This document shows, piece after piece, positions 53,076 to 61,950 of a stretch of 64,000 nt of DNA. Below the pieces are notes generated by a model. It was not told the origin of the DNA, searched no databases, and worked only from the letters and a program-made list of their open reading frames with translations. Numbering within the stretch: the first letter of the stretch is position 1; every line of letters starts with the position of its first letter. A program made the translations under genes and the position numbers. Source of the stretch: Streptomyces sioyaensis (GTDB taxonomy: Bacteria > Actinomycetota > Actinomycetes > Streptomycetales > Streptomycetaceae); assembly GCF_004122735.1 (NCBI RefSeq), contig NZ_SDIF01000022.1, forward strand, positions 1-64,000, given 5' to 3'.

Positions 53076-53153
53076 TATTGCCCGAATGTCTTGATTCTCC
53101 CCACCTGCAGGCGTAAACCGGAGCCAAGGAGCCTCTAACGGCGGTGAAACAAC

Positions 53154-53915
53154 ATGTACGCGGAAGAGCGTCAACGACTCATCGTGGAGCGGGCCCGGCA
53201 TGACGGCCGGGTCGAGGTCACCACGCTGGCGGCTGAGCTCGACGTCACCCCTGAGACCATCCGGCGCGACCTGACCATGCTGGAGCGTCACGGTCAGCTC
53301 CGCCGGGTGCACGGCGGAGCCATCCCGGTCGAGCGCTTCGGATTCGAGCCCGCACTCGCCCATCGCGCGACCATGCTGGCCGAGGAGAAGGAACGCATCG
53401 CCACAGCGGCGCTTGCCGAGGTCCCCGAGTCAGGCGCCATCCTGCTCGATGCCGGCACCACCACCGGACACCTGGCCGGCCTGCTGCCCACCGACCGCGA
53501 GCTGACCGTCGTCACCAACGGCTTGGCCATCGCGGTCCAATTGGCACCCCACCCCCACATCAACCTCTTCCTCATCGGTGGCCACGTGCGCACCCGCACG
53601 CAGGCCACGGTCGGCGACTGGACCCGTGCCCCCCTCGCCGACACCTGCGTAGACGTCGCTTTCATGGGCACGAACGGCATCTCGGTGGAACGGGGGCTGA
53701 CGACCCCCGACACCACGGAGGCAGCCGTCAAGCGGTGCATGATGGCCAGCGCCCGGCGCGTCGCCGTCCTCGCCGACCACACGAAGTTCTCCCTCGACCA
53801 CTTCGCCTGCTTCGGCCATCTGGACGAGGTCGACGTGGTCATCAGCGACTCGGGTCTGGATTCCACCCTCGCCGACGACCTGGCCGCTGCCGGCCCCCGG
53901 GTGGTGCGCGTATGA
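53154..53915 (+). CDS. DeoR/GlpR-family transcriptional regulator (copy 2)
   Basis: 253 residues. HTH MYAEERQRLIVERARHDGRV then VTTLAAELDVTPETIRRDL. Sugar-phosphate domain: GAILLDAGTTTGHLAGLLPT, TVVTNGLAIAVQLA, LIGGHVRTRTQATVGDW and VAVLADHTKFSLDHF. Downstream of the second polyol/kinase operon and expected to repress it. It overlaps the next gene, an RsbW-like ATPase, by ATGA. Confidence 0.9.
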   Translation: MYAEERQRLIVERARHDGRVEVTTLAAELDVTPETIRRDLTMLERHGQLRRVHGGAIPVERFGFEPALAHRATMLAEEKERIATAALAEVPESGAILLDAGTTTGHLAGLLPTDRELTVVTNGLAIAVQLAPHPHINLFLIGGHVRTRTQATVGDWTRAPLADTCVDVAFMGTNGISVERGLTTPDTTEAAVKRCMMASARRVAVLADHTKFSLDHFACFGHLDEVDVVISDSGLDSTLADDLAAAGPRVVRV

Positions 53916-54595
53916 GTACCGCACTGCCCACCGGCCAAGCTCGGCCACATACGGCAGGTCCCGGAGCGCGTTCGGTCCCCGCCGCGGCCCCTGACCATGG
54001 AAGTGACATCATGTCCGACACCGTGCCCGGCCCCAGGGGCACCAGCAGGCAAGGCGTCACGACACACGGCACGCTGCCGCCCGCCCGCACGTCGCCGTCC
54101 GCGCAGTACGCCATGCTGGTCCTGCCCGCACAGGAGGCCTGCGTTCGCAGCGCCCGACGCTTCGCCGCCGCCCTGCTCGCCTGGTGGGCCCTGTCTGCCG
54201 ACGATCAGGACACCGCAGTGCTCATCGTGAGCGAACTGACGACCAACGCGGCTCGGCACGGACACCGCGACATGACGATCCGCCTGACCCTCGCCCCGGA
54301 CATGCTGCACATTGCGGTGGCCGACCACGGGGATGTCGACCCGCCGACGCTGTCGCACTCGGACGACGACCCCGACGAGCACGGCCGCGGACTGCACATC
54401 GTGCACGCCCTCACGGCCCGGCTCGACATCCACCAGGGCAGCGCCGGGCGGCAGGTCCACGCCAGCCTGCGAATCACCCACCCGCAACCGGCCGCCGCAG
54501 ACGACACCCATCCCCGTCACGCTCCCGACGGAAGCGACCCGCGAGCCCTGGGCAGGAGCCGCAATCAAGGGCTGGTCGTGCCACACCGCTGGTGA
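53912..54595 (+). CDS. RsbW-like HATPase (anti-sigma kinase type)
   Basis: 227 residues. HATPase_c domain (about 75-195): N-box SELTTNAARHGHRD, G1 DHGDVDPPTLS and GRGLHIVHALTARLDIH. This is the small streptomycete RsbW/SpoIIAB-like family that phosphorylates anti-anti-sigma factors. The tail is Asp/His/Arg-rich and disordered. ATG 53912 is coupled to the DeoR stop; ATG 54011 (MSDTVPG) with GGAAGTGA is an alternative start. Coupling of a sugar regulator to a sigma-control ATPase is unusual. Confidence 0.8.
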   Translation: MSTALPTGQARPHTAGPGARSVPAAAPDHGSDIMSDTVPGPRGTSRQGVTTHGTLPPARTSPSAQYAMLVLPAQEACVRSARRFAAALLAWWALSADDQDTAVLIVSELTTNAARHGHRDMTIRLTLAPDMLHIAVADHGDVDPPTLSHSDDDPDEHGRGLHIVHALTARLDIHQGSAGRQVHASLRITHPQPAAADDTHPRHAPDGSDPRALGRSRNQGLVVPHRW

Positions 54596-54979
54596 CCTGG
54601 GGAGATTCGCTCGCAGTGACCCTGTCGGCACGTCTGCTGAAGACGCGGGTCGGCTGATGTGGTGATTGCGCTTCTCGGCACTGGGCCGCCCTGCGCTGGC
54701 TCGATTCCTCGATGAGGGGCGAACGAGATGGTGAGCATGTCGCCTTGGGGGCCGTGTCGTCACCGAGCCGCGCACGCGCCGCGGCACGGATGAGGCCGTT
54801 CCTTGGAATGCATCTGCGGAGGATGGGCAATTACACTGGACATATATACCCATCAGGGGCTTGTGCGAGGGCGGAGGCTCTGCCGACCGCTCCGCAGCCC
54901 GGGCCCAGCGCGGCGCTCTTCAGCGCCCCGCGCTCGTCACCATGCGCTGCGCTTCTCGGATTTCGCAGGGAGCACTCCC
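54596..54979. other. 384-base gap without a recognised gene
   Basis: No family motif in any frame except a short reading AITLDIYTHQGL at about 54825-54862 that resembles the last motif of tyrosine recombinases. It sits in an A/T-rich patch (about 54826-54856). No other recombinase sequence is present. The final bases hold the ribosome site of the esterase gene. Confidence 0.4.
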
Positions 54980-55948
54980 ATGGCTGGTCAAACCGCCTCC
55001 ATCGTCCTCGAGCCCGAGGCACAGGAGCTCGCCGACGCAACCTCACAACATCCGTTCCTGTACGAGCTGGATCCGACCGCAGCGCGCAAGGTGCTCGACG
55101 ACCTCCAGGCCGCGCCGGTCGACAAGCCGCCGGTCGACGAGGAGTGGGTCACCGTTCCGGTGGCCGTGGGCGATGTTCGGGTACGCATCGTCAAGCCGCA
55201 GGGCGCCACCGGAACGCTGCCCGTCGTGTTGTACATGCACGGCGGTGGCTGGGTGCTGGGCAATGCCGGTACCCACGACCGCCTGGTGCGCGAGTTGGCG
55301 GTCGGCGCCCGTACGGCAGTGGCCTTCGTGGAGTACACGCCGTCGCCCGAGGCGCACTACCCCGTGGCCATCGAGCAGGGCTACGCCACCGCGCAGTGGA
55401 TCGTCCGCGAGGGTGCGTCCAAGGGGCTGGATGCACAGCGCATGGCAGTGGCCGGGGAATCGGTCGGCGGGAACATGACCGCCGCACTCGCCCTCATGGC
55501 CAAGGAGCGCGGTGACGTCACGTTCATACAGCAGTCGATGTACTACCCGGTCACGGATGCGGCCATGAACACCGGTTCCTACGACCAGTTCGCCACCGGC
55601 TACTACCTGAGCCGCAAGCTGATGGAATGGTTCTGGGACGCCTACACGACCGACCCGAACCAACGCGCGGAGATCACCGCATCTCCCAACCACGCCACCA
55701 TCGACCAACTCTCCGGCCTGCCCCCCGCCCTGCTGATCGTCGACGAGGCCGACGTGCTGCGCGATGAGGGCGAGGCGTACGCCGCCAAGCTCCGAGCAGC
55801 CGACGTTCCGGTCACCACGGTGCGCTACGACGGCACGGTCCACGACTTCATGCTGCTCAACTCACTGAGCCAGTCCAAAGCCGCCCGCGGAGCCATCGAC
55901 CAGGCAACGGCGTTCCTGCGCAACGCCCTCGGAACCGCCCAGGTCTAG
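54980..55948 (+). CDS. HSL-family alpha/beta hydrolase (esterase)
   Basis: 322 residues. Oxyanion motif HGGGW (87-91), nucleophile S161 in GESVGGN, Asp in VDEADVLRDEGEAY and His in GTVHDFMLLN complete the triad. Hormone-sensitive-lipase family, usually short-chain esterases. No signal peptide, so cytoplasmic. ATG 54980 has AGGGAG seven bases upstream. Not clearly linked to its neighbours. Confidence 0.88.
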   Translation: MAGQTASIVLEPEAQELADATSQHPFLYELDPTAARKVLDDLQAAPVDKPPVDEEWVTVPVAVGDVRVRIVKPQGATGTLPVVLYMHGGGWVLGNAGTHDRLVRELAVGARTAVAFVEYTPSPEAHYPVAIEQGYATAQWIVREGASKGLDAQRMAVAGESVGGNMTAALALMAKERGDVTFIQQSMYYPVTDAAMNTGSYDQFATGYYLSRKLMEWFWDAYTTDPNQRAEITASPNHATIDQLSGLPPALLIVDEADVLRDEGEAYAAKLRAADVPVTTVRYDGTVHDFMLLNSLSQSKAARGAIDQATAFLRNALGTAQV

Positions 55949-56139
55949 TGGGCATCGAAGGGCAAGGGAGCCATGAGCCGGGTGCGTGAGAGGCAGGCCA
56001 AGATCTGCGTGTTGGGGACGTAGAACGGCCATTCCTGCAATGTCTCAGGGGAAGCGGTGCTGCGCTGCCTCACCCTGCGCTGCCTGCCGCCTGTTCGTCC
56101 TTCGACATGGCGAGATCTCCAGTGCTGGGCCGTGCCGGG

Positions 56140-56871
56140 TCAGGTGAGCCAGTCGGTGTAGTGGGTGGGGGCGATGCGTGCGTCGCCCTTGGTGGTGAGC
56201 ACATCGCCGTGGACGGCGGCGAACATGCCGGCGGTGTCGTCGGTGATGACCGTGCGGCCGTCGGGTCGGGCGCTCAGGGTGATCCGGCCGAGTTCGTCGA
56301 GGGGATGAACGTCGGGTCCGCCGACATTGAGGGTTCCGTTCAGAGGGGTACCGGCGGCGACTTCGGCGACGGTGTCGGAGACGTCCTGGGCGGCGATCGG
56401 CTGGAGTGGGGTGGTGGGCAGGCGGACGGTGTCGCCCTCGGTGGTCCAGGACATGAAGGCGTTGATGAACTCCATGAACTGGGTGGCGTGGACGATCGAA
56501 TAGGGGATCGGTCCGGCCTTGAGGATGTCTTCCTGCAAGACCTTGGCGCGGTAATAGGCGAGGTCGGGCACCTGGTCCGCGCCGACGATCGAGAGGATGA
56601 CGAAGTGCCCCACCCCGGCTTTGTGGCCGGCGGCCAGGAGGTTGTCCATCGAGGTCTGGAAGAAGGCGGGAGAGGCATCGTCGAAGGTCGGGGAATTCGT
56701 CAGATTGACGATGCAGTCTGCTCCGGCCACCGCCTCCTCCACGCCCTGGCCGGTGATCACGTCGACACCTGTGGACGGCGAGTGCGGCACGGCCTCGTGC
56801 CCGGCGGCGTTCAGCTTCTTCACGACCTGCGACCCGATCAGACCGGTACCGCCGATGACTGCGAACTTCAT
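56140..56871 (-). CDS. NmrA/atypical SDR NAD(P)-binding protein
   Basis: 243 residues. Rossmann start KFAVIGGTGLIGSQVVKKLN (residues 2-21) has GGTGxxG. It has no classical YxxxK; AYYRAKVLQED has the atypical Tyr-Lys pair. Family members are NADP-dependent reductases or sensors of NAD(P) redox state. The gap upstream (56872-57118) shows AAGGGTGAG as ribosome site. Function uncertain. Confidence 0.83.
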   Translation of the reverse strand: MKFAVIGGTGLIGSQVVKKLNAAGHEAVPHSPSTGVDVITGQGVEEAVAGADCIVNLTNSPTFDDASPAFFQTSMDNLLAAGHKAGVGHFVILSIVGADQVPDLAYYRAKVLQEDILKAGPIPYSIVHATQFMEFINAFMSWTTEGDTVRLPTTPLQPIAAQDVSDTVAEVAAGTPLNGTLNVGGPDVHPLDELGRITLSARPDGRTVITDDTAGMFAAVHGDVLTTKGDARIAPTHYTDWLT

Positions 56872-57118
56872 TGCTCACCCTTCGTCGCACACCGATAGGC
56901 CATACGTCCAGATTGCGGCGATACCGTGCACGGCGCACGGTGGCCGGTGCGCTCCCGGGTATGCCGGCGGCGCTGCGTGCTTACGGCATCGCGGATGGCA
57001 GTCGACGCAAGCGTCATCGCTGGGAACGCCGGCGGTTGCTGCGACCCTCTTCCATGATCGACGAGATACCCCTGGTGCCGCTCGAAGGAGCCCCCGGCGC
57101 CGAGGGACGCTGCGGTGG

Positions 57119-58246
57119 TCAGTGGGTGTCGTCGGTGGCGAAGTCGGGCAGTTCGGTGGACAGCAGCTCCTCGGCGCCGTGGTCGAGGAGCTTTTGCATC
57201 TGGTGGGAGCGGGGCAGCATGGTCTTCTCGTAGGCGTGGATGGCGTCGTCAATGGTGTTGTTGTTCGCGATGGCGAGGGCGAGTTCGCAGGCGTCGAGCA
57301 TGGCGAGGTTGACGCCGACGCCCAGCGGAGGCATGAGGTGGGCGGCGTCGCCGAGCAGGGTGACGGTGGGGTTGTGCTCCCAGGTGTGGGGGACAGGCAG
57401 GGCGTAGAGAGGGCGGTCGACGTAGAGGCCGTCGTTGTTGGTGATCAGCTGGCGCAGGCGGGGGGACCAGTCGCGGTACTGCGCGAGGAGGATTGAGCGG
57501 ATGCCGTCGGTGTCCTGAAGGGTCAGGCCGTGGGCGGTGATCCAGTCAGCGGGGACGCGCTGGATGATGTAGACGCGGATGTGGTCGCCGCTGTTGCGCT
57601 GGGCGAACAGACCACGCTCGCCGTCGGCCGCGGCAGCGCCGCCCTGGCCGACGAGTTCGGCTACGTCGGGGTGCTGGCTTTCGACGTCGTGGAACCAGGC
57701 TTCGAGGAAGCTGACGCCGCTGTACTGGGGGGCGGCCGGTGAGACGGCGCGGCGGACCTTGGACCAAGCGCCGTCGGCGCCGATGACGAGGTCGGCTTCG
57801 ATGGTGGTGCCGTCGGTGAAGCGCAGTTGCCGGGGCCCCTCCGCGGGGCCGTCGACAGCCTGGAGGGTGTGGCCCCAGCGCACGGTGCCAGGCTGAAGAG
57901 AGCCCAGGAGGAGGTCGCGCAGCTGGCCGCGGTCGATCTCCGGCTTGAAGCGTTCGCCCTCTTCCGGGGTGTGGTGGAAGAGGATCGTGCCGGCCGGGTC
58001 CAGCTGGCGCATCTCCTGCCCCTCGGGGCGGGACAGTTGGAAGAACTCCTCCAGCAGTCCGGCTTCGCGCAGGGCGATCTGGCCGTTGTCCTCGTGGAGG
58101 TCGAGGGTGCCGCCCTGGTTGCGGGCGTCGGGACCGGTTTCGTGGTCGTAGACGGTGGCGGTGATGCCGTGCTGCTGGAGGATGCGGGCGCAGGTCAGTC
58201 CGCCGGGACCGGCACCGATGATCGTGATGCGGGGAGTGGTGTTCAT
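57119..58246 (-). CDS. Tet(X)-like FAD-dependent monooxygenase
   Basis: 375 residues. FAD motif IIGAGPGGLTCARILQQHG (9-27). GGTLDLHEDNGQIALREAGL is strikingly like the corresponding block of Tet(X). A later DG block is VIGADGAWSKVR, and the FAD-ribityl motif is LLGDAAHLMPPLGVGVN. Such enzymes hydroxylate aromatics; Tet(X) inactivates tetracyclines. The gene overlaps the preceding MFS remnant by ATGA, as in drug-resistance operons, with a divergent TetR. ATG 58246 is the coupled start. Resistance to tetracycline-like compounds is an inference. Confidence 0.85.
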   Translation of the reverse strand: MNTTPRITIIGAGPGGLTCARILQQHGITATVYDHETGPDARNQGGTLDLHEDNGQIALREAGLLEEFFQLSRPEGQEMRQLDPAGTILFHHTPEEGERFKPEIDRGQLRDLLLGSLQPGTVRWGHTLQAVDGPAEGPRQLRFTDGTTIEADLVIGADGAWSKVRRAVSPAAPQYSGVSFLEAWFHDVESQHPDVAELVGQGGAAAADGERGLFAQRNSGDHIRVYIIQRVPADWITAHGLTLQDTDGIRSILLAQYRDWSPRLRQLITNNDGLYVDRPLYALPVPHTWEHNPTVTLLGDAAHLMPPLGVGVNLAMLDACELALAIANNNTIDDAIHAYEKTMLPRSHQMQKLLDHGAEELLSTELPDFATDDTH

Positions 58247-58901
58247 GGTGGTGCTCCGTTCGTGTCGCACGGCACTGTGCTGGCGTGCACGGGGGTTGTG
58301 TCAGTTGGCGGTGCCGACGGGGGTGTTCTTGGCGCTGTCGGCGGGTGCGGTCGGCCGGCCGTCTTCAGTGGGACTTCGATGACGAAGAGCGCGGCGACGA
58401 AGGCGAGGACGCACAAGCCCGCGCCGGTGAGGAAGATGTGACTCGTGCCCTGGGTGATTGGGTGGAGGTAGGCGTACCTGGCTCCTGCAGGGAGCTTTTG
58501 CAGGACGTTCGGGTCGGTGTCGGTGCCGCCGGTGCCGGGCAGGTGGGACTGGATGGCGCGGGTGAACAGGGAGCCGAAGACGGCGACGCCGAGGGAGCCG
58601 CCCAGGGTGCGGAAGACGTTGACCGAGCTCATGGCGGCGCCCATGTCCCGTAGCGCGACGCTGTTCTGCGCGATGGTGGACGACAGGTGGTGACGGCGGT
58701 GACCAGCGTGTAAGCGGTCACGACCCAGGAGATGTGCTCCAGGCCGCCCAGGTCGGAGACGATCGTGGGCATCGCGGTGCTGACGACCATGTTGTCGAGC
58801 ATCGAGAGCAGCATCGCGAGCATGACGCCGAGCAGGACCCAGCGCGCGTTCTTCGGCACGGCCGCAGGGCCAGTAGAGGGGACAGATGTAGACGCGGACA
58901 T
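58243..58901 (-). pseudogene. DHA2-type MFS drug transporter with internal deletion
   Basis: The N-terminal part (NARWVLLGVMLAMLLSMLDN then MVVSTAMPTIVSDLGGLEHI) and the C-terminal part (STIAQNSVALRDMGAAMSSV then FRTLGGSLGVAVFGSLFTRA) are classic EmrB/QacA-like sequence. They join near 58690 in different frames. About 300 residues, covering most transmembrane helices of the about 500-residue family, are missing, so it is non-functional. The end still overlaps the monooxygenase gene by ATGA. Confidence 0.85.
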
Positions 58902-58993
58902 GACTGATCACCCCCTTCGGGCAGGGAGGAAGAGAGGGGAGAGGCGGGGGAGTACCCCACGACCGCTGCTCCAGAAGAGCACACCAACTCAAT

Positions 58994-59040
58994 AAGTGCA
59001 ACTGATGCACTTTTGAAGTTGTGCAACCGAAGGATAGGCT
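58994..59040 (+). promoter_or_regulatory. leaderless promoter and operator of the TetR gene
   Basis: TTGAAG (59013-59018), 16-base spacer, TAGGCT (59035-59040); the ATG follows 7 bases later with no ribosome site, which fits a leaderless transcript. AAGTGCA-ACTGA-TGCACTT (58994-59012) is a perfect palindrome abutting the -35 box. It lies between the TetR gene and the divergent pump-monooxygenase unit. Confidence 0.6.
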
Positions 59041-59047
59041 CTTGGGT

Positions 59048-59674
59048 ATGACCGACACCGAGACAGGCCCCGCGCCGGCGCAGATGGGGCGCCGTGAGCG
59101 CAAGAAGGCCGCCACCCGCCAGGCCATCGCCGATGCCGCCATGCGCCTGTTCCTGGAGCGCGGATACGACGATGTGGGCATCCGCGAGATCGCGGATGCC
59201 GCCGACGTGTCCACCACCACGTTGTTCAAGCACTTCCCGGTCAAGGAGGCCCTGGTCTTCGACGAGGACGCCGACCAGGAGGCCCGACTGCTCGCCGCCG
59301 TCCGCGAACGCCCACAGGGCCAGTCGATCCCTGCAGCACTGCGCGAGCACGCGCTGCGATACCGCATCCCCGCCGCGGACGGCGACGCCCGCTTCACCGC
59401 CTTCGCCGACCTGGTGAACAACGCTCCGGCGCTGCGGGACTACCTACAGGGCATGTGGCTGCGCCACTCTGCCGCCCTTGCCCAGGTCATCGCGGAGGAG
59501 AGCGGCCTGTCCGAAGCCGATCCCGCCTGCACCGCTCTGGCTCACTTCACCCTCGAAGCCCCGCGCGCCGCCCGTGGCCACGACGATCCTCGTCAGGCCA
59601 TCACCCGCGCCTTCGACCTCCTCGAAAGCGGCTGGCACACCCTTGATCCTCTGCTCGGCGATCTCCCGCGTTGA
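59048..59674 (+). CDS. TetR-family regulator of the pump-monooxygenase unit
   Basis: 208 residues. HTH (about 19-65): MRLFLERGYDDVGIREIADA then ADVSTTTLFKHFPVKEAL. Divergent from the decayed MFS and Tet(X)-like genes, with the palindrome at 58994 between them. It probably represses both and itself, being released by a drug-like ligand. Leaderless start. Confidence 0.88.
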   Translation: MTDTETGPAPAQMGRRERKKAATRQAIADAAMRLFLERGYDDVGIREIADAADVSTTTLFKHFPVKEALVFDEDADQEARLLAAVRERPQGQSIPAALREHALRYRIPAADGDARFTAFADLVNNAPALRDYLQGMWLRHSAALAQVIAEESGLSEADPACTALAHFTLEAPRAARGHDDPRQAITRAFDLLESGWHTLDPLLGDLPR

Positions 59675-59862
59675 CCAGGAACGCCGGGTCCGGGGCCTGC
59701 ATACGACCACGCATGCGCGCGACGACATTGCTCGCCGGGACGGCCGGTGACGCCCTGATGTTCTGCCGCTGCAGGTGCACTAGCGCTGACATGCCGATGC
59801 ACCGGCGCCCCCGCGCTCCGCGTGAGCACGGGGGCACCGGCGTGTGCACCTTCGTGTGAGTG

Positions 59863-59905
59863 CCGGGTTGGGCAGTGCCGTGGCTGCGACCACTGCCCAA
59901 CCCGG
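59863..59905. terminator. terminator, 15-bp perfect stem
   Basis: CCGGGTTGGGCAGTG (59863-59877) pairs with CACTGCCCAACCCGG (59891-59905), 6 bases after the GTPase stop on the - strand. A second, weaker hairpin (GCCCCCG 59807, CGGGGGC 59829) lies on the TetR side. Confidence 0.85.
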
Positions 59906-59911
59906 AGCTTG

Positions 59912-61081
59912 TCAGGTCTGCGGCACCAGATCCGGGTGCTCGTGTTCGCAGGCGTCGTCGAGGCCGTATGTTTCCCATTCGGGGAACGGGTCGCCGGTGA
60001 GCCGTTCCCCCGCGGCCAGGAGGCAGTCGGCCAGGGCCGCTTGCAGTGCCTCGGTGCGCAACCCGGTGCCGATGAAGACCAGTTCCTGGCCCTGGCTGTC
60101 GTCGGCATCACGAGCCCCGGAAGGCTCGAAGCGCGCGACGGCCCCGGCTTGTGACCACAACCCCGTGACACCCGGGCGGCTGGCCAGCCAGAAGAAGCCC
60201 TTGGAACGGAGGATCTGACCGTAGGCGCTGCTGTCGAGCCCCTCGGTGACGAAGGTCCACAGCCGGCCGGGATGGAACGGCACACCGGCGCGGAAGACCG
60301 TGCTGGAGATGCCGTACTCCTCGGTCTCCGGAATGTGGTCGCCGTTGAGTTCCTGCACCCAGCCGGGGGCCTGCTGAGCCCGCTCCAGGTTGAAGAGTCC
60401 GGTGCCGAGGATCTCGCGGGAGTTCACCCGACCGTGCCGGGCGGGCACGATGCGGGCGGCCGGGTTGAGGCGGGTGAGCGCGGCCTGAAGGCGTTCGGCG
60501 CCGGCCGCATCGACGAGGTCGGTCTTGTTGAGGACGATGACGTCGGCGAACTCGATCTGGTCCATCAGCAGGTCGCTGACGGTGCGTTCGTCCTCCTCGT
60601 ACTGGTCCAGCCCCCGCTCGGCCAGCCCGTCGCCGCCGGCCAGCTCCGGCAGAAAGTTGGCGGCGTCGACGACGGTGACCATCGTGTCGAGCCTGGCGAG
60701 ATCGCCCAGGGTCGCTCCGTCGTCGCGGGGGAAGGCGAAGGTGGCCGCGACGGGCATCGGTTCCGAGATGCCGCTGGACTCGATGAGGAGATAGTCGAAG
60801 CGGCCCTCACGGGCCAACCGGTCGACCTCTTCGAGGAGATCATCGCGCAGCGTGCAGCAGATGCACCCGTTGGTCATCTCGACCAGGCGTTCCTCGGTGC
60901 GGGAGAGCGCGGCTTCACCGCCGCGGACCAGGGTCGCGTCAATGTTGATCTCACTCATGTCATTGACGATGACCGCGACACGCAGGCCCTCCCGGTTGCC
61001 CAGGACGTGATTGAGCAGGGTGGTCTTGCCCGCTCCGAGGAAACCGGACAGGACCGTGACGGGCAGTCGGTTGTGCGTCAT
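59912..61081 (-). CDS. COG0523 (CobW/ZNG1-like) GTP-binding metallochaperone
   Basis: 389 residues. Walker [14 protein letters not shown] (13-25), the metal-binding CICC of [12 protein letters not shown] (C73, C75, C76), Walker B/switch [11 protein letters not shown], and NKTDL for guanine. The C-terminal CobW domain ends in the acidic/His-rich [15 protein letters not shown]. The proteins deliver zinc to enzymes during zinc starvation. In operon with a zinc-free ribosomal protein L32, 9 bases after its stop, behind a Zur-like box. Confidence 0.9.
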   Translation of the reverse strand: MTHNRLPVTVLSGFLGAGKTTLLNHVLGNREGLRVAVIVNDMSEINIDATLVRGGEAALSRTEERLVEMTNGCICCTLRDDLLEEVDRLAREGRFDYLLIESSGISEPMPVAATFAFPRDDGATLGDLARLDTMVTVVDAANFLPELAGGDGLAERGLDQYEEDERTVSDLLMDQIEFADVIVLNKTDLVDAAGAERLQAALTRLNPAARIVPARHGRVNSREILGTGLFNLERAQQAPGWVQELNGDHIPETEEYGISSTVFRAGVPFHPGRLWTFVTEGLDSSAYGQILRSKGFFWLASRPGVTGLWSQAGAVARFEPSGARDADDSQGQELVFIGTGLRTEALQAALADCLLAAGERLTGDPFPEWETYGLDDACEHEHPDLVPQT

Positions 61082-61090
61082 GTCGTCGTT

Positions 61091-61261
61091 TCAGCCATCG
61101 GGGCGCAGCAGCCCGCGCTCGTACGCCTTGGCCAGCCGCTGCGGTACGAGGTAGGGGGTGCCGTCGACGGTGACGGGCACGAGCTGGGGGGTGCTGGCCT
61201 TCCACTGGGCGCGGCGGTGGCGGGTGTTGCTGCGGGACATCTTGCGCTTGGATACGGCCAT
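61091..61261 (-). CDS. rpmF: ribosomal protein L32, zinc-independent paralogue
   Basis: 56 residues starting [20 protein letters not shown], the invariant L32 N-terminus. It contains no cysteine, whereas the housekeeping L32 has a four-Cys zinc ribbon. Such copies replace the zinc form when zinc is scarce and release zinc. ATG 61261 has GGAGG upstream (GAGGTCGCC). First gene of a zinc-starvation operon with the COG0523 GTPase. Confidence 0.92.
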   Translation of the reverse strand: MAVSKRKMSRSNTRHRRAQWKASTPQLVPVTVDGTPYLVPQRLAKAYERGLLRPDG

Positions 61262-61300
61262 GGCGACCTCCTGCGTGACTAGGCGACACCCCACGCTATA

Positions 61301-61321
61301 TGAAAATGGATGCCATTTCCA
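61301..61321. promoter_or_regulatory. Zur-box-like operator of the L32-GTPase operon
   Basis: TGAAAATGG (61301-61309) and CCATTTCCA (61313-61321) form an inverted repeat with one mismatch around ATG, near the actinobacterial Zur consensus TGAAAATGATTTTCA. On the - strand TATAGC follows as a possible -10, about 40 bases before the L32 start. Confidence 0.65.
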
Positions 61322-61432
61322 AATTGGTGATGGTGGAGCGGTTCGACTGCCGCACAAGAACCTGAACTCCCCCGGGCCGTCAGTCGGCTCCTCCGCCACC
61401 TCAAGGAGCGTGCGTGGCATCGGGGTTGATCG

Positions 61433-61651
61433 TTGCCCAAGCGGGAGGCGGGCCTGCTGCGCATGCAACAGTCCGGAGTCATCGTCAGCGACTGCGCCAC
61501 GCTCATGGTGAAGACACACGCCGACAACGCGGATCCCGCGGCCGATGCGGTCTGTGCCGCGCTGGACATGCCGTTCGCCGTCCTGGCCGGCCAGATCTCG
61601 GCCGCCCACCAGCACTTTTCCGCGAGCGCGGAGCGGGACGCCTTCACCTAG
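61433..61651 (+). CDS. unrecognised 72-residue frame, possibly a gene end
   Basis: Codons are strongly G/C-ended in this frame ([20 protein letters not shown] then [20 protein letters not shown]), unlike the other frames. The only starts are TTG 61433 or ATG 61463, with no clear ribosome site. It may be the C-terminal part of a decayed gene; I do not recognise the family. Divergent from the L32 operon. Confidence 0.35.
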   Translation: MPKREAGLLRMQQSGVIVSDCATLMVKTHADNADPAADAVCAALDMPFAVLAGQISAAHQHFSASAERDAFT

Positions 61652-61950
61652 GGTGATCACGCGGCCGGCTCGTCCCCAGGACGTCGTTCGCCCCCTCCTG
61701 GGCCGCGGCGAGGGTCGGTGCGATGTCGACCACTGATGGGTGGAGTCGCAGCCGTGGTGCTGGTCGACCACCAGGTTCCCTCTTCCACATGTCCGCTGTC
61801 GGCGGGGGCCTCGGATTCGGACGAACCCCACCATTGCCCGCAGCGGATCACTGCCGCAACCTCCGTCTCCGCCGAGCGACGCGGAGCCGATCGGGTGACG
61901 ATGGACGTGTACTGACGTGATCACGCTGCTCCCAGAAGGAGGCAGACGTC

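Noticed and set aside
61262..61924. Upstream extension of the L32 frame to 277 residues
   Set aside because: L32 begins MAVSKRK at 61261 with a ribosome site; the extension crosses the Zur box and promoter.
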